64,000 nucleotides of DNA from Ceratodon purpureus. Its lineage: Eukaryota > Streptophyta > Bryopsida > Pseudoditrichales > Ditrichaceae. Shown piece after piece: positions 46,912 to 59,190 of the stretch. The notes beneath the pieces are model-generated. The model had not been told where the DNA came from. It searched no databases and was given only the letters and a program-made list of their open reading frames with translations. Where the stretch lies: NCBI GenBank assembly GCA_014871385.1, contig CM026426.1:38085776-38149775 (forward strand), given 5' to 3'. How positions within the stretch are numbered: the stretch's first letter is position 1; each line of letters opens with the position of its first letter. A program made the translations under genes and the position numbers.

Positions 46912-49283
46912 CAAATTTCATGCTGCCCTTATGTTGCGCAGCAATTGCTCATTGGGGGAGGGGCTGCTTCGCTATTGTTTCCTCCCAACCTTACGATCAT
47001 TCACCACATCTACAAGTATTCATCCATCCCACCAAACATTCATCAGTGTTCAAGCCACCCATCTACTGCCACGACACCATTCAAGCACAAATATTCATCA
47101 CTCTTTCATCCTTGGTAACCTTTCTTGCTGCTTCCCCGGTGCTTCTACCAAAGGCTGTGAGTTGTTTCCGTCTTTGCACAGCCGTTGGTGGCCATGGCGA
47201 CGTGCGGATCCTTCTCCCTAGGGCTGCTACTGCTCGTTTGCGCTTGCTTCGGCCTCGCCGCTTTGTTATTGTGAGTGTCTTCTCTCCCTTCATTTCGATG
47301 TCCGCTAGTTGTGTTTGTTTGTACATCAATGTAACTTTCGGTAGTGTTTGAGGCGAGGGTTTGTACAACGAGCAAACTCTCTCAGAGAGATCCCGGCAAA
47401 GACCGCCAACTCTAGATCTAGCGCCAAAGCTCCCGCCAGATGCAGCTAGCGAGCCCGCCGAAGTGCAAATCATGTTCCATGGAATCGATGCCAGTGCTCG
47501 CCCAATCTGAAACTCGGAAGACACACCATGTCGATCACTGGAAGGACTGTAGTGCATTTGACTCCACTGGTGTGGAGCCTGATCACGCCATTCACCATGC
47601 ACTTCATGGTCTTGTTACTTAGGTGCGGTGTAAGTTAACATGTTGGATCCCTTTCAGTTTGCGTATCTTGTCTCACACGGTGCATGGTGGTTTGGTTTGG
47701 GACGACGGGATGCCAGGATGGGATAAGCTGGGACTGGTCCACGTCCCACGTCTTCGGATTGTCGGTATAGATGCTACAATGGCGCCGCACATCTCCTTGG
47801 CGATGTTCCTTCATCGGTAGCGCTTTGACACAACTACGTTTTACTAGTGGTGGAGAGCTTTTTTGTCTAGGTCGTTGTGTTGAAACTGGGTTTCTCTGGA
47901 ACGGAATGTCGGGAGAAGTGGGTTGGGATTCTTGTCGCTCATTTGAAGCATGATTCGGTGGTTTCGAGGCAAAGCCTAAGTTGTGGTCCGAATTCCTAGA
48001 GCATATAGTTTTTTCGGTGGGATTCAATCTCGTAGTTTCTGGCATCTTTCGGTGATGGAGCGTAGAGTTACTGCGTTGCAGCAGTTATCCTGTCTTCTAA
48101 GTTCCATTTGTTCATGATCGAATGGTGACGTTTGTTGTAGTAGGAGGCAGAGTGGACAGTATCCAGTCGGAGCGACTTCTGAAGGATCAGCATTTGAGCA
48201 ACTTGTGCGTGTCATGTGTTCCTTTTTGTTGAAGAATCTCGAGGTTTGAAAGGAATCTTTGGATTACGTGCACTTGCATTACGTTTTCTTCATTGATCAT
48301 GTGTATAAGTGAGAGACTTTAGGGTTTAAGGTTGAAGTCTTGATCTTTTTTGCTGTGTATGTTGAAGCTGCACCTGGTTGGCAGTGAGATGCAACAATTT
48401 GATGTACATCATTTAGGTCTAAATTAATGGTAACGTTAAGAAGATTTCTATGATATTTTTTAATCTAATTCTAGACATGTCGAAAGCTTCCGCCTGCTAC
48501 AAAGTGTACGCCCTTACGAATACAATGTTCAGGTTGTGACGAGAGTATGCATTTTCTCAAGTTCTTGGGATGTTTAACAGATTCGATGAACTGTTGATTT
48601 CAATAAATTCACGCTGTCTAGCCATGGCTGGTATTGCCTGTTTAGCAGGAGAATTTGTTCTGCTTCTCCAGATACAGTTGAGCAAGCTGTGGAAATGGCT
48701 GTTGGACAGGATCTTTGAAGACAACCATAACCTTGAGAAGGTAAGTGCCTTTCCAGGATTGTGAGTCACGTGTGGCCGGTTCAACTATTGTTACTTAGGA
48801 CGCACTCCACACAGAAATCCAGTTGCCGAAGCAATAAGGAAGACTGTCAGACTTTCTACTTTTGAATCTTATTCGGATACATGCCAATGTCACGTTATTT
48901 TCACTTCACTAATTATGCAGATCATCGTCCCTGGCAGTGACCAAGTACTATGTTTCTGTATTTTTTTTCCATCTGTATTCTTTTCATGCAGTCACGGACA
49001 CATCACGGATGATGTCACCCACAGTTTGATTCATGTGGAAACTGCAATAACAAGTATTTTGTTACCATTATTTTTTTATTCCAGGATTTCAAGTTGGATT
49101 TACTACTCACGCTGTACTTATGTTTGAATAGAGTGTTTAATTTGAAAGCTGGTTTGGTACCAGAAAGTGAACTTATTCAAAGTGTAATGGGATCTATTGT
49201 TGAATTGATTGCAGGAGGTGAATTTGGAGAAGTATGGGTAAACAAAGGAGTCCTGCTGGTCCTCAATCAAAGGATGTAATTGT

Positions 49284-51270
49284 ATGGGGAAGAAAGGTGC
49301 TCCGGCAATGACTCCTGCTCCCATGGTGAAAAAAAAAAACCAAAGATAGAGGAAAGTGGACAACAGAGTCCATGAGATTGGCTTTGGAGAGCATCAAGAG
49401 CGGACAGATGTCAGGGCATGAAGCATCACATTTTTACAATATCCCAGAGTCTACCATAAGAAGCTGGAAGAGTAAAAAAGTTACAAGCAGGAAGAAAGGC
49501 CCCCCAATTGCATTGATTCCAGAGGAAGAAATTGCATTAGTCAAGTGGTGTGAAGGCATGCAAGATGTTGCTCATTGTGTAACACTTCAAATGCTGAAGT
49601 CAAAAGTGGAGCAAGTGTGCAGGGGGCGTCCTACTCCTTTTAAAGGTGGGTTACCAAATGATAAGTGGTGGAGATACTTCAAAAATAGGCACCCTCATCT
49701 AGTGTTAAGGATTCCTCAAGCTTTAGATGGGAAGAGAGCAAAAAATGTGACTAAAGAAAGGTGTGGGAATTTCTACACTCTTTTACAAAGCATTTATGCT
49801 AGAACATCCTATCCCCCTTCCCATGTGTGGAATTGTGATGAAACTGGCTTGTCAGCATCAATTAAGATTGGTGGAGTAAAGGTAACGGCCAAGAGGGGGA
49901 GCTAGGCAATATTGACTAGGATGCCAGGGAGTAGAGAGTGGCTTACAATTGTAGTATGTGTAAGTGCAAGTGGTGACAAGATACCATCACAATACATATT
50001 CACAGGCAAGGAGTTTTGTGGCAACTATGTACTGAAATGTGAGCCTAATGCCATCATGAGTATGCAGAAAAGTGGCTGGATGAACCAAGAATTGTTTGTA
50101 GATTTTTTGAAGCATTTCAGGAATTGTGTCCCAGGAGGAGTGAGTGTGGAGAATCCCCACTTGTTGCTACTAGATGGACATGGTTCCCACATGAGTGAGG
50201 AACCTATTCTCCTAGCAAGATCCATGGGGCTGGAGATGGCATGTATACCTCCTCATAGTTCTCATAGACTTCAGCCTTTGGATGTAGGGGTTTTTAGACC
50301 TTTTAAGGTTAAGTTTGGACAAATGAGGTCAGATTTAATAGTTGACAATCCTACATGGCTCAATGGTGTGAACAATAAGGCTATGTTGGCAGAATTGGCT
50401 TCTAAGGCTTTGATGGCAACATGCAGTCTAGAGAATATCAGAGCAGGGTTCAAGAAGACTGGTATCTATCCCTTTAACCATCAAGCTCTTGATTTAGACT
50501 TTGGACCAAGCACAGTTTTTGTAGAAGATGGTGAATCATCTTGCCATAGTGAAGATGATTCAGCTCAAGGTGAAGATGTGTCAACAGAAGGTGAAGGTGA
50601 ATCAGTTCAAGGTGATGATGAATTAGCCCAAGGTGATGTTGCAAGTTTAGAGATGGATGATGCTGATTTTGAGTAAAGGCTTTCTCAAAAACTATCTCAA
50701 TTGAGTATTGAAGAGGAAAATCCTAGAATTACTAGGCTTATGGATTTGTTTACTATTCCAGTTTTACCCCCTCCACGTGTCAGACATAATCAAGGCCAAA
50801 TCATTTCTTCACATTCATCCCTCACCAGTATTGAGTATACACAGTACATAATAGAACAACGTTTGGAGAAAGAAGCAAAAGAAGAGGCTGTTGGACAGAA
50901 GAAACTTGATGCAGAAGAGAACAAGAGGACAAAGCTTGAGAGGCTTGCAGCTGATAGGCTTGAGAAGGATAGAATTAGAGTAGCCAAAGAGAAAAAGCTA
51001 GAAGAGGACAAGATGGAAAAGGAAAGAATCAAAGCTGCCAAGAAACAGAGGCAAGAAGAGGTTGAGTTGCAAAAAATCTTGGCAAAAGAAGCAAAGGAAA
51101 GGTTAAAAGCAGAATAGCTTGTAGCTAAGACGTCAAAGCCAGAAAAGTCAAGAAAAGGTAAAGATATTGGTAATGTTTCAAGTGAAGTTGTCAACAAAGC
51201 CTACAGAGATTCAATCAAGTTTGCAGTGGAGCATTGTTTGGCTGCTCCTTCCCCACCTCCAAATTTGTGA
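49284..51270 (+). pseudogene. pogo-like transposase with CENP-B-type HTH, DDE domain and coiled-coil tail
   Basis: ATG 49284 (MGKKGAPAMTPAPMVKKK) is followed by an 11-A run; one A fewer would join it to the main frame. The main frame then reads a Psq/CENP-B-type HTH (WTTESMRLALESIKSGQMSG, IPESTIRSWKSKK). A CENP-B second HTH (DKWWRYFKNRHPHLVLR) and a DDE_1 core follow: NCDETGLSAS (first D), LLLLDGHGSHMS (second D) and HRLQPLDVGVFRPFK (third D). TAG at 49903 (Gln expected), TAA at 50674 and TAG at 51115 interrupt it, but the frame continues through a Lys/Glu-rich coiled coil (about 50850-51110) to TGA 51268. Catalytic acids are all present, so only point lesions prevent expression. Confidence 0.8.
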
Positions 51271-52321
51271 AGGTATGTTACAAATCTTGTTCTTGGTTAT
51301 GGTTCTTGTGTAATTTTAGCTTCTGACCCTGGTTTCTACATTCTACTTGAGAGCCTTAGACAATGTGTGAGCTGGCTATTGCAGCAACTGAAACTGATAA
51401 TGTGATGTGTGCTCTTTTTGTACTGTAGATGTTCGTACTCCTGGCCTAGCAGCTTACATGGCACTGGTGCATGCTTGCTCTACTTCAAGAGACTTTGAAA
51501 GTTGTGCTTAAACTCTTGCACATGCACTTCTGTTATACTTCATTTCCATACTTCTGCAATTTGATTAAAGTTAATGTATGAGAGGGTTACCTGTTTGTAT
51601 GTGAATACTGACCAAGTAGAATGATCACTTTGTTCTCAATACTGCAGTTGCATTGGCTGTACTCAAGATTGCTAGTAATTATCTCCTCACTGTATGCAGG
51701 ATATTCAATCATCTTTTGCAGCCCTTACTGCCATGGTATGCTCATGACTTTCTTCAATTCCATGAATATAGGTGGTTGTTGAACTGTAGGTACATATTGA
51801 GTAGTTGATGGAAATTCTGCAGCTGGAGTTGTATAAAGATGGCTGTCAACAAAGGAATTGCTTATTGAAGGTCTTCAAACCCTGTTTTTAATGACTCTGA
51901 AATTTTGTTGGTTGTACACTTGCTCTATAACTTGTTTTGCACAGTTTGCACCTGTAGCACAAGTCCTTGGGTGATCATTAGATAAATGTTCCTTGCAGTG
52001 ACATGTATCAGCATGTGTGGATAGTTGAAAGTTATGAATGTTGACCTTCAATGGTAGCAACAAATTTTGTTGGCCGAATCAAGTCTTCTAATCTGATATT
52101 TTAATTTGAAATAAATCTCCCCAAGGTTAAGCACAAAAGTCTTTAACCCCAAAATCACCTTCTCAATGAACGACCAATACTAATAATTACAAAGCTGGCT
52201 TTTTGAGGGAGCAAGTGCACCTATGAAGAGCTTCATTGCATGTGGGGCATGAAACATCATTTGCACAACTATCTCAAATAAATCATCTCATAATTGTCAA
52301 CATAGAAATTCATGCCATGCT

Positions 52322-52369
52322 CTAATATTGCGCAGTTCATTGCGCGCGCAATGATCTGCGCAATATTAG
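52322..52369. repeat. 48-bp near-perfect palindrome built from the pogo TIR word
   Basis: CTAATATTGCGCAG and its reverse complement face each other around TCATTGCGCGCGCAATGA, with one mismatched pair. It lies about 190 bp inside the right TIR and could form a hairpin. Probably transposase-binding sites; inferred. Confidence 0.8.
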
Positions 52370-52554
52370 GGCGGCAATTTTAAATTCTAAAATATTTACC
52401 ATCTTGGTAATCGGGCAATAAAATTTCTCTGGATTTCATCCATTTTGGAATAATTTTTCTTTCATCCAAATTACACTTCATCCCACCAGATGTTCCCAAA
52501 AAAAAATTAAAAAATTCAATTTTTTTTGCCTGATATACCTTGTTGACGTCAGCA

Positions 52555-52580
52555 CTGCGCAATATTAGGACAGGTTACCA
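52555..52580 (-). repeat. pogo right terminal inverted repeat
   Basis: 26 bp, reverse complement of the left TIR, followed by the target TA at 52581-52582. Confidence 0.85.
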
Positions 52581-52582
52581 TA

Positions 52583-52873
52583 GGGCTATCATTTGACGTT
52601 TTCAATTAAATTCTCCGGACCATATTTGGACATAGTTGGTTTTGCATACAGGATTCGGCGCTCCCCAACGATAGTCCGTACCTAGATTCGTCTCGAATAG
52701 TCCAAGGGAGATGTAGCAACATGTTTCGAGGGATAGAGTTGATATGGCTGCGTACGTTTCTCGTGAATTGGGTTCTTCACCGCAGCAGTGTGGCTTGCTC
52801 CCACAACATATCCACCATTCTGCACCACCACCAGAGCAGGTACTTCGACCCCCCAATGTGAATGTTTGACGTA
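52583..52873. other. Spacer between pogo and copia elements
   Basis: About 290 bp, no gene seen. It ends at the copia target site. Confidence 0.5.
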
Positions 52874-52878
52874 CTGTC

Positions 52879-53273
52879 TATTGGATGACACTAATGGCGT
52901 TACACACAATAACGTATCCCTCAAGCATGACGCAGCAGCAGGAATAGTATACACAGAGACACTCAATCTTGCAAACAGCTGAATATATTATACCAGGAAT
53001 ATAAACAGTACACAAGCCTTGTACAAACCAGAGTACAACGGCTATACTTGCTTCAAGAAAGAACACTAGCTCTATACTCACAACAAGATCAGAGAGAGCT
53101 AACAATGAACAGTGCACGGTATATATCCCAGAGAGAATCGTTGTTCTCATGATTGCTAGGCTGCATGCTTCTACAGCTGTAAGCTTTCTTGGGTACCCGG
53201 ATGTCATAGTTGATACCTAGATGCTGAGTTACTGATTCAAGTAACACAAGTGCTGAAACTGGTATTATCAACA
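52879..53273 (-). repeat. Copia 3' LTR (left copy)
   Basis: 395 bp; on the element strand it starts TGTTGATA and ends TCCAATA, so the terminal bases are TG...TA rather than TG...CA. Its limits are fixed by the CTGTC duplication and by the LTR pair. TATATAT is at 53120-53126. Confidence 0.9.
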
Positions 53274-53326
53274 CTTCCACTCAGCACGGTGCTTACTTAA
53301 TCAATACTCCCACTTAAGCACAGTGC

Positions 53327-56300
53327 TCAGTAGCGTTGTGGAGATGGGTTCAGACCGCCAAGTGCCACAAGTCGCTGAAACTTGTCCCGTGCAAGAGGCT
53401 TCGTCAAGACATCGGCAAGCTGATCCGCAGTTGGTACATAGGTCAGGAGAACTTTACCATCACGTTGTGCATCACGAATCTTGTGGTACTTGATTGCAAT
53501 ATGCTTGGTCTTCTGATGAAAAACCGGATTGTGCACCAAACGGATCGCAGACTGGTTGTCACTCAATAGTGTAGTCGGTCGAAGCTGTGGAGAGCGGATG
53601 CTGAACAGAAGTCGACGCATCCAAATGACCTCTTGTGTGGCCAGTGCCGCTGCCACATACTCAGACTCTGTAGTACTGCTTGCGGTGCAAGTCTGCTTGC
53701 GGCTCCCCCACGCCACCGGTCCGCCATTTAACATGAGAAGAAATCCAGAGCGAGATTTACGATCGTCAATATCAGCAGCATAATCTGCATCACAATATCC
53801 TATTAGTTGGTTTATCTCCTGCTGTTTACCGGGACCATAGGTGATGCGATGCCCCACAGTGCCTCTGATATATTTTAGTATGCGCTTGAGTGCGGACACA
53901 TGAGTTGCCGTTGGTCGATTACTGAATTTTGCAGCGTTGCTGGCTGCATAACTGATGTCGAAACGAGTGCCTAGAGCTGCGAACTGAAGACATCCCACAC
54001 ACTCTCGATATGGGAAGGTGACAAGTGGCTTGGAGTTGTCGTCAGAAAGAACCAGGTCTGTTGCAGTATTCGGATCAGCAGGCACAGCTACCGGGTTGCT
54101 GTTGTCCTTACAAAAGCGTTTGAGAACACGCTCCAGGTATAGGCGTTGATCCAAGTGGATGAGCTTGCGATCACGATCACGTGTAATATGCGGTCCAACG
54201 TAGATTTCTATGGGACCCTTCGTGATTTCAAATGCACCCTGCATGTATTGCAGTGTATGCTCAATGCAGTCAGGCTCTTGGCAGCAAGCAATGCCATCAT
54301 CAACCCAAACTATAATCAGCAGCTTTGGGTTTGCCTTATTAACATACACACAACAATCAGCATCGGAGACAACCAACTGATAGTCCTGGAGGAAACTGTC
54401 GAATTTCCTGTTCCAGACACGTGGACTTTGTTTAAGTCCGTACAAAGCTTTACGAAGTCTGCAGACCAAGTGTGGAGCATTCGAGTCACGAAAACCAATT
54501 GGTTGCTCCATGTAGATCACCTCGTCGAGTTCACCATACAAGAACGCCGTTCTTACATCAAACTGAACAATGTTCAGATCCTCCACGCTGCAATTGAAAG
54601 TATAGCTCTGATGTTGTCAAACTTAGCAACCGGGCTGAAAGTCTCTGTATAATCTACTCCTGCATGTTGTGTAAAACCCTTTGCACACAAACGGGCTTTG
54701 TAGCGATGAACTGAGCCATCCACCGCAAGCTTAAGCTTAAATACCCACTTACATTTGACAATCTTCCTGTCTGTAGGTAGCGCTTCTAAATTCCATGTCT
54801 CATTCTCCATGAGAGAATTATACTCAGCTTGCATAGCTGCGATCCAATTGTCCCTCTGTGATGATGTCATGGCTTCCTCAAATGTACTCGGTTCTTGAGG
54901 CTGCTCATTAATCACCGCAACGCAGGCATATGAGTTACGATTAACAGGATAAATCCATTCACCGTAACGGACTGGGGGATTGCGGTGCCTTGAACGAGGT
55001 GCAGCAGCTGGTGGATTTTGAACTGGGCTGTGAACAAGAGGAGTCGGATCATCAGTGGCTGCAATGTCCACCTACTCAGCCACAGCTTCTTCTACCTCTG
55101 CAATGGCCTCAGTATCACGTACTTCATCATTAAAATAATCTTGGCCTGAAGCATTATGGTGCACCTCTTCAACTATTTCGTCATTGCTTTGTGATACAGG
55201 ATCACTTCCTGCATGCAACGGAGTAGAGTCACTGTTGGGAAAACTTGGACTGCTGACCACCTCAGACTGGGAGTTGTCTGGTAGTGGGATAACAGCTTGT
55301 GGTTGTGGTACGTTCAAAACTCCCACTGGAGCATTAAAGACTCCCACTGGTTGGGCTGCAACAGGAACAAATGGTGGCGGTAACGGGACAGCAACAGCTG
55401 CATGTTGGGGTGCTATCTGCCCAACATCAACACGATCAGAGTCATCTGCAAGAAGCAAGAGTCGGCACAGATCTTTGCTTGTGGAGGCTTCATCCACAAA
55501 CTCTTCATTAAACAACACATCACGGCTTTCTTCAATCCGACGAAGCTCATTGTTCCACACACGATACGCTATACTGGACGATGAGTAGCCCATGAACACA
55601 CCTTTTCGACTCTTGGGTGCAAGCTTATGTCGTAAAGACTTGGGTACATGCACGTATGCGTCAGAGCCAAAAATACGAAGATGAGCAACAGACGGTTTAG
55701 TCTTATGCCAGGCCTCATACGGTGTGAGTCCTTGAAGTGTGCGAGTTGCAGTTCGGTTCAACGTGTAGACTGCCGTATGCGCCGCTTCTGCCCAAAACTT
55801 CAGGTGCACATTTTGCACCATGCAACATGCTCCGCATTGCTTCAAGTACAGTACGATTGTCTCTCTCTACTGCTCCGTTCTGCTCTGGAGTGTGTAGAGC
55901 TGTGAGGTGCTGATGGATTTCCTTCTGATCAAGGTACTCTTGGAATGCACCGCTTGTGTACTCAGACCCACGATCACTCCTGACAATTTTGATTGTATTA
56001 CCAGTCTCTCGGAGAGTCTGAGCTGTGTAGCGTTTAAATGCGGCAAGTGACTCTGGTTTGGTTCTGATGCACTCAAGAGCTCGAAACCTAGTAGCTTCAT
56101 CTTTAAACAAAGCAAGATCAAGCTTCCCACCAACTGAAGGACACCGCATAGCACCACACAAGTCGGTGTGCACTAGGTCACCAAGTTTCCCTGCTCTGAT
56201 CTTGTGCTCATTCGATGGAAACGGATTACGGTGTTGTTTGCCAAACACACACCCAGGGCAAAACTTCTTATCTTTATCCGTGAGAATCAATCCATCAACG

Positions 56301-56359
56301 AGTCCTTGGGAAGCCATCTGATGTATGGTGGCGTGACTAACGTGAGACAAACGTCGATG
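53327..56359 (-). pseudogene. Copia pol: integrase, reverse transcriptase, RNase H
   Basis: Integrase has its HHCC finger (HRRLSHVSHATIHQ, CPGCVFGKQH) and acids in VHTDLCGAM, VRSDRGSEYTSG and PEQNGAVERDN. RT has FDVRTAFLYGELDEVIYMEQ, KALYGLKQSPRVW and the active site VWVDDGIACC. RNase H has GYCDADYAADIDDRKSRSGF, TTESEYVAAALATQ and LSDNQSAI. Breaks: one-base shift near 55815 (within integrase), TAG at 55072-55074 (linker), one-base shift near 54578 (at the RT start). Catalytic residues are intact. It ends at 53327. Confidence 0.9.
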
Positions 56360-57745
56360 CTACACATCAAGCGATTGAGTGCCCTCAACCTTGGTGGGGA
56401 CACCAAACGTTTTAGCTGTCATAGCACTTGCAGTGCTAGTGCCTTCATGACGAACAACTTCAATTAGCAATCGATACATCCGATTGTGCACCACCCCAGA
56501 CATGACCACTTTGCCGTTTTCCACTAATTGACAGCCAGTGTCCATGTAAAGCGTAAAAATGTTCTTGTGAGCAGCTACATAGGATGAGAATAAAAAACGA
56601 CCAAGATTTGGAACATGAATGACATCTTTGAGAATACCAAACGTATACCCACCAGCTTGCTGAATCTTGATAATAATGTCACCAATGCCCGCTGCATGGA
56701 GCATCACACCGCCAATACCCTCTACCGGACGTCGTTGAGCTGAAATGTCTGTATACGTTGAGAAAAACGCTCTGTTTGCAGACATGTGCTCAGTGCTTCC
56801 ACTGTCCACGTACCAGAAAGAGAGATCGTTGGCAGAGTCCTCACCAACAGAGGCCATGTAAGCCTTGAGACTTGAGTCCTTGGTATTCTTGTTCTTGTCA
56901 CCACCAGACTGGGATTTTGCAGCCTTCGATTCTTGAAACTTCCGCTGCTCCTCATCTGATGCTTCACATTCTCGTCCCCAGTGACCGGTCTTCCCACACT
57001 TCCAGCATTCAGTAGACTGCTTCCTATCGAGAATCTCTTTCCGTCGTGCAGCACGTTGTTCTCTAGAGTAATCTGTCGATGTGCCATCAGAGGATTTCTT
57101 GCTGGACTTTGAGCTTGCAACGTATGCTGCGGCAGTGGCAATGCTTGCATCTGACCGACTCTTGAGCATTCCTTCAGTTTGGAGTAACTGTAGTGTGAGG
57201 TTGTCTAATGTTTTAGACGCTGCCGGTTGCATCCCCCAAGAAGGGAGGAGACTATCAAATCCTCCCGGAAGATTGCAAAGAATCTTGGACATAACGGCTT
57301 GGTCAGTGAACGTAGTGTCACCACGGCTTGCTAGCTGACTTACGATGACTTCAATTTTGCCAAGAAAATCAGCAACAGTCTCTCCCTCATCCATGCTACA
57401 CTTGTAAAAATCTTGCTGTAATCTGTGAACATTCTCAAAAGCATTTTGCTCATGGATAAGTATCAATTTATCCCAGATCTGTTTGGACGTAACACATGCC
57501 ATGACATGTTTGAGCATGCTCTCATCGATCGCTTGACACAGAAGGCTAAAAGCTTGGCTATCACGCCGCACCCACTCTGAGCGAGCATTTTCTGGTTCGG
57601 TGTCTGCAGGTTTCTTTGACGTGCCATCAACGACAGTCATTAGTTCCTTTCCAAGAAGTATGGCACGCATTTGGAACTTCCACAAATGGAAGTTCAAACC
57701 CTTGAACCGGCTGATGTGACCAAGGTCTCTACCACCGTCAGCCAT
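56360..57745 (-). pseudogene. Copia gag and protease
   Basis: ATG 57745 (MADGGRDLGHISRFKGLNFH) starts a gag of the UBN2/copia type (NFHLWKFQMRAILLGKELMT, LHQ-rich helical part). A CCHC knuckle, CWKCGKTGHWGREC, lies near residue 245. The protease motif is WYVDSGSTEHMSA, near residue 310. The frame stops at a TAG (56360-56362) where the gag-pre-integrase word LDVWHRRLSH is expected, so Trp TGG has become TAG. Confidence 0.9.
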
Positions 57746-57870
57746 GGCATACGGCAGTAGAGGCTGACTTTCTGAACGACAGGAATGGTGTTAAAATACA
57801 GATTATACACCAAGAAAGCACCAAGAAACAACTACCACAGGGTGACTATGCAATAGTTAGTAGCACAGGA

Positions 57871-57880
57871 GCCCATAACC
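57871..57880 (-). promoter_or_regulatory. Copia primer-binding site, matching the anticodon arm of initiator tRNA-Met
   Basis: On the element strand GGTTATGGGC begins at the first base after the LTR. Its complement, GCCCATAACC, equals the anticodon-loop region (GCCCATAACC, with anticodon CAT) of plant initiator tRNA-Met as I remember it. This is the half-tRNA priming site known in Drosophila copia and yeast Ty5, in place of the usual 3'-end site TGGTATCAGAG. Confidence 0.65.
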
Positions 57881-58275
57881 TATTGGATGACACTAATGGC
57901 GTTACACACAATAACGTATCCCTCAAGCATGACGCAGCAGCAGGAATAGTATACACAGAGACACTCAATCTTGCAAACAGCTGAATATATTATACCAGGA
58001 ATATAAACAGTACACAAGCCTTGTACAAACCAGAGTACAACGGCTATACTTGCTTCAAGAAAGAACACTAGCTCTATACTCACAACAAGATCAGAGAGAG
58101 CTAACAATGAACAGTGCACGGTATATATCCCAGAGAGAATCGTTGTTCTCATGATTGCCAGGCTGCATGCTTCTACAGCTGTAAGCTTTCTTGGGTACCC
58201 GGATGTCATAGTTGATACCTAGATGCTGAGTTACTGATTCAAGTAACACAAGTGCTGAAACTGTTATTATCAACA
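57881..58275 (-). repeat. Copia 5' LTR (right copy)
   Basis: 395 bp; differs from the other LTR at a T/C near 53159/58159 and a G/T near 53262/58264. TATATAT at 58122-58128 on the minus strand is the probable promoter. Confidence 0.9.
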
Positions 58276-58280
58276 CTGTC

Positions 58281-58469
58281 TCCTCCCTTATTCTGTAACC
58301 ATCGCAAACTGGACTTTCACGGAGTCTGCACACCAATTTCTGTATTATGTCTAGCAGCAATTCTTATTTCATTGCCTCCTTCCTAGGTTTCTCGTACTTG
58401 TAGTTCAGTTATCCGGGCATGGAGATAGGTCACAGCGAGGTAACAACCTCTAGAAACTAAAGAGATGGT
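58281..58469. other. Short spacer, no feature seen
   Basis: Right flank of the copia insertion. No coding frame could be supported. Confidence 0.4.
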
Positions 58470-58890
58470 ACCCTTCACAGACGGTATGATTATCCGGAAG
58501 TGGACGAGGCAACTGTAGCTGAATGTTACATATACGATCCTGACGCAGAACCCGATGTCAAAGGGAATTTTGTGGACGCCCTCCCGCGAAGTGTCGCGTA
58601 GTTTGAACTTTGCCCAATTCTGATTGACAAGTACGATGCCCTGGAGAAATTCCGTATGTACTCAGGAATTTGCACCAAATGTCGCGGGTGGCGGTCATTC
58701 GTTGATTCCCAGGACGAGTGGCGCCAAGGATTAGTTGCTTGGCATGCTTACGTAAACTGAGACTCAGATGATTCGGTTGATGACACTTCCTACAAAACCC
58801 TCCAGTCCATCAGAGATGTCTCTCGAGGGCCCCTGGTTCGCTTACGCAGGAAGCTCGACTTGCTCACAGGATGCAAGCAATTACTTCCCT
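58470..58890 (+). pseudogene. Decayed coding fragment with a Cys pair, family unknown
   Basis: One plus-strand frame reads sensible protein across about 130 codons with TAG near 58599 and TGA near 58758: DYPEVDEATVAECYIYDPDA, then ELCPILIDKYDALEKFRMYS and GICTKCRGWRSFVDSQDEWR. CTKC could be half of a metal site. It has no ATG context or splice signals that I trust. It looks like part of a degraded element or gene fragment, and no family is recognised. Confidence 0.35.
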
Positions 58891-59190
58891 GACAACAGCG
58901 ACGATGAGTAGTCAGAATTTTCAAAAAAGAGGATTGGAATCACAGGCACGACCCAGTTATTTTCTGAGAGGGATTTTAGCGAGTAGCTTGGAAATCCATT
59001 GCAGCCAAGGACCGCAGATTTGATATATGGTAGCGCTTCTATTTTCGAGTAGCACATCTTAGTACGATGTAGAAATGTAATTTTCCTTATGAGTAAAGCG
59101 ACACTGTTTGAAACGAACGATCAGAACGTCTTACAAAAATACTCCATTCAATTGTCTTTGGTGGTTGTAGACACGTCACGGCGATGCTGG

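Larger units (their letters stand above)
46886..52580 (+). mobile_element. pogo/Tigger-like DNA transposon, 5695 bp
   Basis: The ends are 26-bp perfect inverted repeats starting TGGTAACCTGTCCTAATATT (46886-46911 and, inverted, 52555-52580), flanked by TA on both sides (46884-46885 and 52581-52582). TA duplication is typical of Tc1/mariner/pogo elements. Inside, a CENP-B/DDE-type transposase occupies 49284-51270. Extra copies of the inner TIR word CTAATATTGCGCAG occur near both ends. About 2.4 kb upstream and 1.3 kb downstream of the transposase hold no recognised gene. Confidence 0.85.
52879..58275 (-). mobile_element. Full-length Ty1/copia LTR retrotransposon, 5397 bp, minus strand
   Basis: LTRs of 395 bp at 52879-53273 and 57881-58275 match except for two noticed bases. 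The target duplication CTGTC lies at 52874-52878 and 58276-58280. One gag-pol reading on the minus strand has order GAG-PR-INT-RT-RH, which defines copia. A polypurine tract (GAGTGGAAG, element strand, 53274-53282) abuts the 3' LTR. The primer-binding site directly abuts the 5' LTR. LTR similarity shows a recent insertion, yet the coding region has two stops and two frameshifts. Confidence 0.95.

Noticed and set aside
47081..47602. 173-codon minus-strand ORF inside the pogo element
   Set aside because: No recognisable domain, opposite to the transposase, and overlapping equally poor plus-strand frames.
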